Shown: positions 60,365-64,000 of the stretch, piece after piece
How positions within the stretch are numbered: position 1 is the stretch's first letter
Layout of the letters: each line of letters begins with the position of its first letter
NCBI GenBank assembly: GCA_963828415.1
Contig: CAWHEI010000009.1
Span: 496,001-560,000, forward strand
Direction: 5' to 3'
DNA: 64,000 bases
Source: Sva-07 sp963828415
GTDB lineage: Bacteria > Actinomycetota > Acidimicrobiia > Acidimicrobiales > Ilumatobacteraceae
Made by a program: the position numbers and the translations under genes
The notes under the pieces: model-generated
What the model saw: the letters and a program-made list of their open reading frames with translations, nothing else
Told to the model about the DNA's origin: nothing
The model's database searches: none

Positions 60365-62625
60365 GCAGACCATCCCGCTTCGACGGAACGATCGGGCGTA
60401 CCGTCGCGGAGTCGACGCCGTACTACGACGAAGCGCCGCATCCGGGCGACGAGGCACCCAACGTGGTGGTCGTGCTGCTCGACGACACCGGATTCGCCCA
60501 GTTCGGGTGCTACGGCTCCGACATCGAGACACCGAACGTCGACGCGCTCGCCGCAGGCGGGCTGCAGTTCACGAACTTCCATGTGACCCCGTTGTGCTCG
60601 CCGACGCGAGCATCGCTGCTCACCGGCCGGTCACAACACGCCGTCGGCATGCGCGCGGTGTCGAACTTCCGTACCGGATTCCCGAACATGCTCGGCCACA
60701 TCTCGAACCATGCCGCAACGATGGCCGAGGTGTTGCGCGATGCCGGCTACGCCACGTTCGCGGTCGGCAAGTGGCACCTGGCGCCCATGGAGCAGTGCTC
60801 GGCGGCCGGCCCGTTCGAACAGTGGCCGTTGGCGCGCGGCTTCGACCGGTTCTACGGGTTCATGGAGGGCGAGACCGATCAGTTCCATCCCGAGTTGGTC
60901 GCCGACAACCACCCGATCACGCCCCCCGCTGGGCCAGACGAGGGATATCACTTGTCGGAGGACCTCGTCGACCAGGCGCTGCGGATGATCTCCGACAGCG
61001 TCGGCGTGCGGCCCGACCGGCCGTTCTTCACCTATCTCGCTTTCGGTGCGACGCATGCACCGCACCAGGCGCCGCCCGACTACCTGGCCAAGTACCGCGG
61101 CAAGTTCGACGAAGGCTGGGATGTTGTCCGGAAGCGTTGGTTCGAGCGCCAGCTCGAGCGCGGCGTGATCCCTGCCGGTACCCAGTTGGCGCCACGTAAT
61201 CCTGGTGTCGACGCGTGGGACGACCTCCCCGAGAACCAGCAGCGCTTGGCATGTCGACTCCAGGAGGCGTTCGCCGCGTTCCTCGATCACACCGATGTGC
61301 AGATCGGCCGCTTGGTCGATGGGCTCCGGCGCCTCGGTCAGCTCGACAACACGGTGCTCATCGTGCTCGCCGACAACGGCGCCTCGCAGGAGGGCGGCCC
61401 ATTCGGTGTGATGCACGAGATGAAGTTCTTCAATGGAATCTTCGAGACGCCCGACCAGGCCGTCGAGCGCATCGACGACATCGGCGGCCCGCACAGCCAC
61501 ACCAACTATCCGTGGGGCTGGGCACAATGCGGCAACACCCCGTTCAAGTGGTACAAGCAGAACACCCACGAAGGTGGCGTCCACGTGCCGATGGTCGTGC
61601 ACTGGCCCGATCGGATCGCGGGCGACACGGCCGGCACCCGGCGCGACCAGTTCACGTTCGTGGCCGACATCGCACCGACGATCTACGAGCTGGTCGGCGT
61701 CACGCCGCCCGAGGTGTACCGAGGCGTCGAGCAGTTGCCGGTCACCGGCCACTCGTTCGCCGCGGCACTCGATGACGCCGCTGCTCCCGCGACGAATCAG
61801 CTGCAGTACTTCGAGATGGGCGGCAGCCGGGCACTCGTGGCGGGGGAGTGGAAGGCGGTGTGCAAGCACGACAAGGGAGCCGACTACGACACCGAGCCGT
61901 GGGAGCTGTACCACCTGGCGGCCGACTTCTCGGAGTGCCGCGACCTGGCCGCCGACGAACCCGAGCGCCTCGCCGAGTTGCAGGCCCTGTGGTGGCAGGA
62001 GGCGGAGCGCCACGGAGTGCTGCCCCTCGACGACCGGATGTTCGAGCTGTTCGGCGCGCGGTTCCGCGACCATTCGCCGCATTCCACCGACCGGCGGTAC
62101 GTGTATCGGCCGCCGATGTCGCCGTTGCCAGGTCAGGCGTCGGCGGCGATCGGGGGTCGAGCTTTCGATCTCACCGCCCGCCTCACGCGGTCGGCGGGCG
62201 ACGACGGCGTGCTCTACGCAACGGGCACCGAGAACAGCGGTGTGTCGATCTTCGTGCAGCACGACCGGTTGGTCGTCGACTACAACGCGTTCGACGACCA
62301 CACGATCCTCGAATCGGATGTGACATTGCCGGACGGAGATGTGATGGTGACCGTCAGCGTTCGTCGTGGTGCGTCGCGGACCGGGTCGATGCACGTTGCC
62401 ATCGACGGCGCACCGGCGGGTGCAGTCGAACTGCCGCTGTTCATGTCGATGATGTCGTCGGTCGGGCCGAGCATCGGCGAAGACCACGGCTCGGCGGTGT
62501 CGCAGCGATACGAGGCGCCGTTCCCGTTCACTGGGACGCTGCACGAGATCGAGATCCAGCTGCTCTCACGCGAGGACGCCGAAGCCCGCGACGCCATCGC
62601 CCGAGCGGAGATGAGCCGCCAGTGA
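60361..62625 (+). CDS. Arylsulfatase-type sulfatase
   Basis: A 754-residue type I sulfatase that should hydrolyse sulfate esters. The formylglycine site is Cys79 in CSPTRASLLTGR; metal ligands include the DD pair (41-42) in VVVVLLDDTGFAQFGCYG and the later LADNGAS, with VGKWHL and HEGGVHVPM also seen. Activity would need a formylglycine-generating enzyme, not present here. No signal peptide is seen, so it may act in the cytoplasm. It is the first structural gene under the TetR regulator. Confidence 0.93.
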   Translation: MSRPSRFDGTIGRTVAESTPYYDEAPHPGDEAPNVVVVLLDDTGFAQFGCYGSDIETPNVDALAAGGLQFTNFHVTPLCSPTRASLLTGRSQHAVGMRAVSNFRTGFPNMLGHISNHAATMAEVLRDAGYATFAVGKWHLAPMEQCSAAGPFEQWPLARGFDRFYGFMEGETDQFHPELVADNHPITPPAGPDEGYHLSEDLVDQALRMISDSVGVRPDRPFFTYLAFGATHAPHQAPPDYLAKYRGKFDEGWDVVRKRWFERQLERGVIPAGTQLAPRNPGVDAWDDLPENQQRLACRLQEAFAAFLDHTDVQIGRLVDGLRRLGQLDNTVLIVLADNGASQEGGPFGVMHEMKFFNGIFETPDQAVERIDDIGGPHSHTNYPWGWAQCGNTPFKWYKQNTHEGGVHVPMVVHWPDRIAGDTAGTRRDQFTFVADIAPTIYELVGVTPPEVYRGVEQLPVTGHSFAAALDDAAAPATNQLQYFEMGGSRALVAGEWKAVCKHDKGADYDTEPWELYHLAADFSECRDLAADEPERLAELQALWWQEAERHGVLPLDDRMFELFGARFRDHSPHSTDRRYVYRPPMSPLPGQASAAIGGRAFDLTARLTRSAGDDGVLYATGTENSGVSIFVQHDRLVVDYNAFDDHTILESDVTLPDGDVMVTVSVRRGASRTGSMHVAIDGAPAGAVELPLFMSMMSSVGPSIGEDHGSAVSQRYEAPFPFTGTLHEIEIQLLSREDAEARDAIARAEMSRQ

Positions 62626-63455
62626 CCATCGACATCACGCTCTTGGGAACCGGCAGCCCGATGGCCGACCCCAACCGCGCAGGGCCGGCGACCCTGGTGC
62701 AGGCCGGCGGCGAGCACTACCTCGTCGACTGCGGACGCGGCGTGCTGATGCGCCTCGCCGCTGCGGGCGTGCCGGTCGGGCAGCTGACGGCGGTGTGCAT
62801 CACCCACCTGCACAGCGACCACATCACCGACCTCAACGACGTGATCACCTCGATGTGGATCACCACGTTCGAACCGACCCCGCTGCGGATCATCGGCCCG
62901 CCCGGCACGAGGGAGGTCGTCGGCCACATCCTCGCCTCGCTCGGCCCCGACATCGGCTACCGCCTCGCCCATCACGAGGATCTCGATCAACCGCCGCTGT
63001 TGGAGATCACCGAAACCGACGGCGCCGGGCAGCCCGACGTGAGCGTTGGGGGCGTTCGAGTGACGACGGCGCCGACCGATCACCGCCCGGTCGAGCCGAG
63101 CATCGCGTTTCGTTTCGACCACGACAGCGTGGCCGCCGTTGTCGCCGGTGACACCGTGCCGTGCGACGGGCTCGACCGGCTGTGTGCCGGAGCTCAGGTG
63201 CTTGTTCACACGGTCATCCGCAAGGACATCATCACCAACATCCCGGTACCTCGGCTGCAGGACACGCTCGACTACCACTCGTCACCCGAGGAGGCGGCCC
63301 AGACCGCGGCCCGGGCGGGCGTGGAGACCCTGGTGCTGACGCACTACGTCCCGGCGATCCCTCCTGGGGGTGGCGACGACTGGCGGGCGCTCGCCGCCGA
63401 ACACTTCACCGGTCGCGTCGAACTCGGCGACGACCTCCACCGCATCACGGCGTGA
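62622..63455 (+). CDS. MBL-fold metallo-hydrolase
   Basis: A 277-residue metallo-beta-lactamase-fold hydrolase. Zinc ligands are in THLHSDH (His62, His64, Asp66, His67), with TDHRPVEPSIAFRF, AAVVAGDTVPC and the late LTHYVPA as the remaining family motifs. The layout is close to RNase Z/arylsulfatase-type members, so it may work with the preceding sulfatase on one substrate. Start GTG overlaps that gene by 4 bp. Confidence 0.9.
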   Translation: MTIDITLLGTGSPMADPNRAGPATLVQAGGEHYLVDCGRGVLMRLAAAGVPVGQLTAVCITHLHSDHITDLNDVITSMWITTFEPTPLRIIGPPGTREVVGHILASLGPDIGYRLAHHEDLDQPPLLEITETDGAGQPDVSVGGVRVTTAPTDHRPVEPSIAFRFDHDSVAAVVAGDTVPCDGLDRLCAGAQVLVHTVIRKDIITNIPVPRLQDTLDYHSSPEEAAQTAARAGVETLVLTHYVPAIPPGGGDDWRALAAEHFTGRVELGDDLHRITA

Positions 63456-63477
63456 ACCACGACGAGAGGACATCATC

Positions 63478-64000
63478 ATGGAGAAACTGCGCACACCTGA
63501 CGAACGTTTTGAGGGCCTGGACGGATATCCGTTCGAGCCGCACTACGCCGACATCGCCGACGGCGACGGCGCAACGTTGCGCGTGCACTACCTCGACGAA
63601 GGCCCAGCCGACGCTGCGCCAGTGCTGCTGCTGCACGGCGAGCCGTCGTGGAGCTACCTGTACCGGCACATGATCCCGCCGCTGGTCGCCGCTGGGTGCC
63701 GGGTGATCGCCCCCGACCTCGTTGGCTTCGGACGAAGCGACAAGCCGACCGAGCAGAGCGACTACACCTACGCACGCCACGTCGAGTGGATGCACGAGTT
63801 GCTGTTCGACCATCTCGACCTGCGCGACATCACCTTCTTCGGCCAGGACTGGGGTGGGCTCGTCGGACTTCGGGTGCTCGCTCTCGACCCCGGCCGCTAC
63901 GCCCGAGTGGCGATCGGCAACACCGGCTTGCCGACAGGCCACGGCCCCGCCAGCGATGCGTTCATGGCCTGGCAGAAGTTCTCCCAGGAGACGCCGGTGT
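63478..64000 (+). CDS. Haloalkane dehalogenase family protein, cut by window end
   Basis: At least 174 residues of an alpha/beta hydrolase that runs out of the window. HGEPSWSYLYR, VIAPDLVGFGRSDKPTEQSD and FFGQDWGGLVGLR match haloalkane dehalogenases of the DhlA (HLD-I) type. Asp124 is the expected nucleophile and Trp125 a halide-stabilising residue, the same numbering as I recall for Xanthobacter DhlA. These enzymes replace halogen by hydroxyl in haloalkanes; epoxide hydrolase relatives use the same fold. It is the third structural gene of the TetR-controlled operon. Confidence 0.88.
   Translation, partial: MEKLRTPDERFEGLDGYPFEPHYADIADGDGATLRVHYLDEGPADAAPVLLLHGEPSWSYLYRHMIPPLVAAGCRVIAPDLVGFGRSDKPTEQSDYTYARHVEWMHELLFDHLDLRDITFFGQDWGGLVGLRVLALDPGRYARVAIGNTGLPTGHGPASDAFMAWQKFSQETPV

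Overview
The window is high-GC DNA (long GC-rich reading frames on both strands, frequent GTG/TTG starts, GTGA/ATGA gene overlaps). Gene content (F420-type LLM oxidoreductase, GLSGAGRS-type RapZ, a sortase-anchored DUF11 protein, SecG and a tRNA-Leu(GAG) near gap-pgk-tpiA) fits an actinobacterium. I would guess Acidimicrobiia, perhaps near Ilumatobacter, but that placement is inference. No phage, plasmid, IS element, rRNA or CRISPR array was seen.

Layout. 1-3.7 kb: 3' end of a DUF11 surface protein, an LLM oxidoreductase and a methyltransferase, with palindromic repeat doublets between them. 3.7-14.1 kb: rapZ, gap, pgk, tpiA, then a five-gene oligopeptide ABC transporter lying between tpiA and secG, then tRNA-Leu. 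14.1-25.6 kb: a MalT-like LuxR regulator with a small partner, a PrsW-type membrane protease group, a MacB/FtsX-type ABC exporter, and a DUF389/lipoprotein/membrane-protein operon. 25.9-33.6 kb: glycosyltransferase, DUF2252, SulP permease, MFS exporter, HdeD-like and FkbM proteins, GFA protein. 33.7-45 kb: two overlapping carotenoid oxygenases, Zn alcohol dehydrogenase, a PEP-utiliser-type protein, a lone cNMP-binding domain, amidase, small unknowns, a quinone-oxidoreductase-like protein and an SDR. 45-54 kb: phosphofructokinase overlapping a zinc-motif SDR, a flavin monooxygenase, PfkB kinase, AhpD-like and VOC proteins, an alpha/beta hydrolase. 54-59 kb: an ApbE/ferric-reductase-like membrane redox operon divergent from a two-component system, a Cys-rich mini-protein with a CsoR-like site, and a lipoprotein. 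59.7-64 kb: a TetR-controlled operon of sulfatase, metallo-hydrolase and haloalkane dehalogenase, cut by the window end.

Three things stand out. First, at least five families of palindromic repeats occupy gene ends; three of them are built as doublets with fixed spacing, and two genes take their last codons from repeat DNA. Second, seven genes (rapZ, pgk, dppB, a small membrane protein, a response regulator, its histidine kinase and a TetR regulator) are each broken by what looks like a single-base indel, mostly in G/C runs. Because pgk is normally indispensable, sequencing or assembly error is the likeliest cause; I annotate the restored full-length genes. Third, the usual actinobacterial yvcK and whiA genes are missing between rapZ and gap.

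Central carbon genes (gap, pgk, tpiA, phosphofructokinase) are present with normal active sites. Transport, extracytoplasmic redox and degradative functions dominate the rest.
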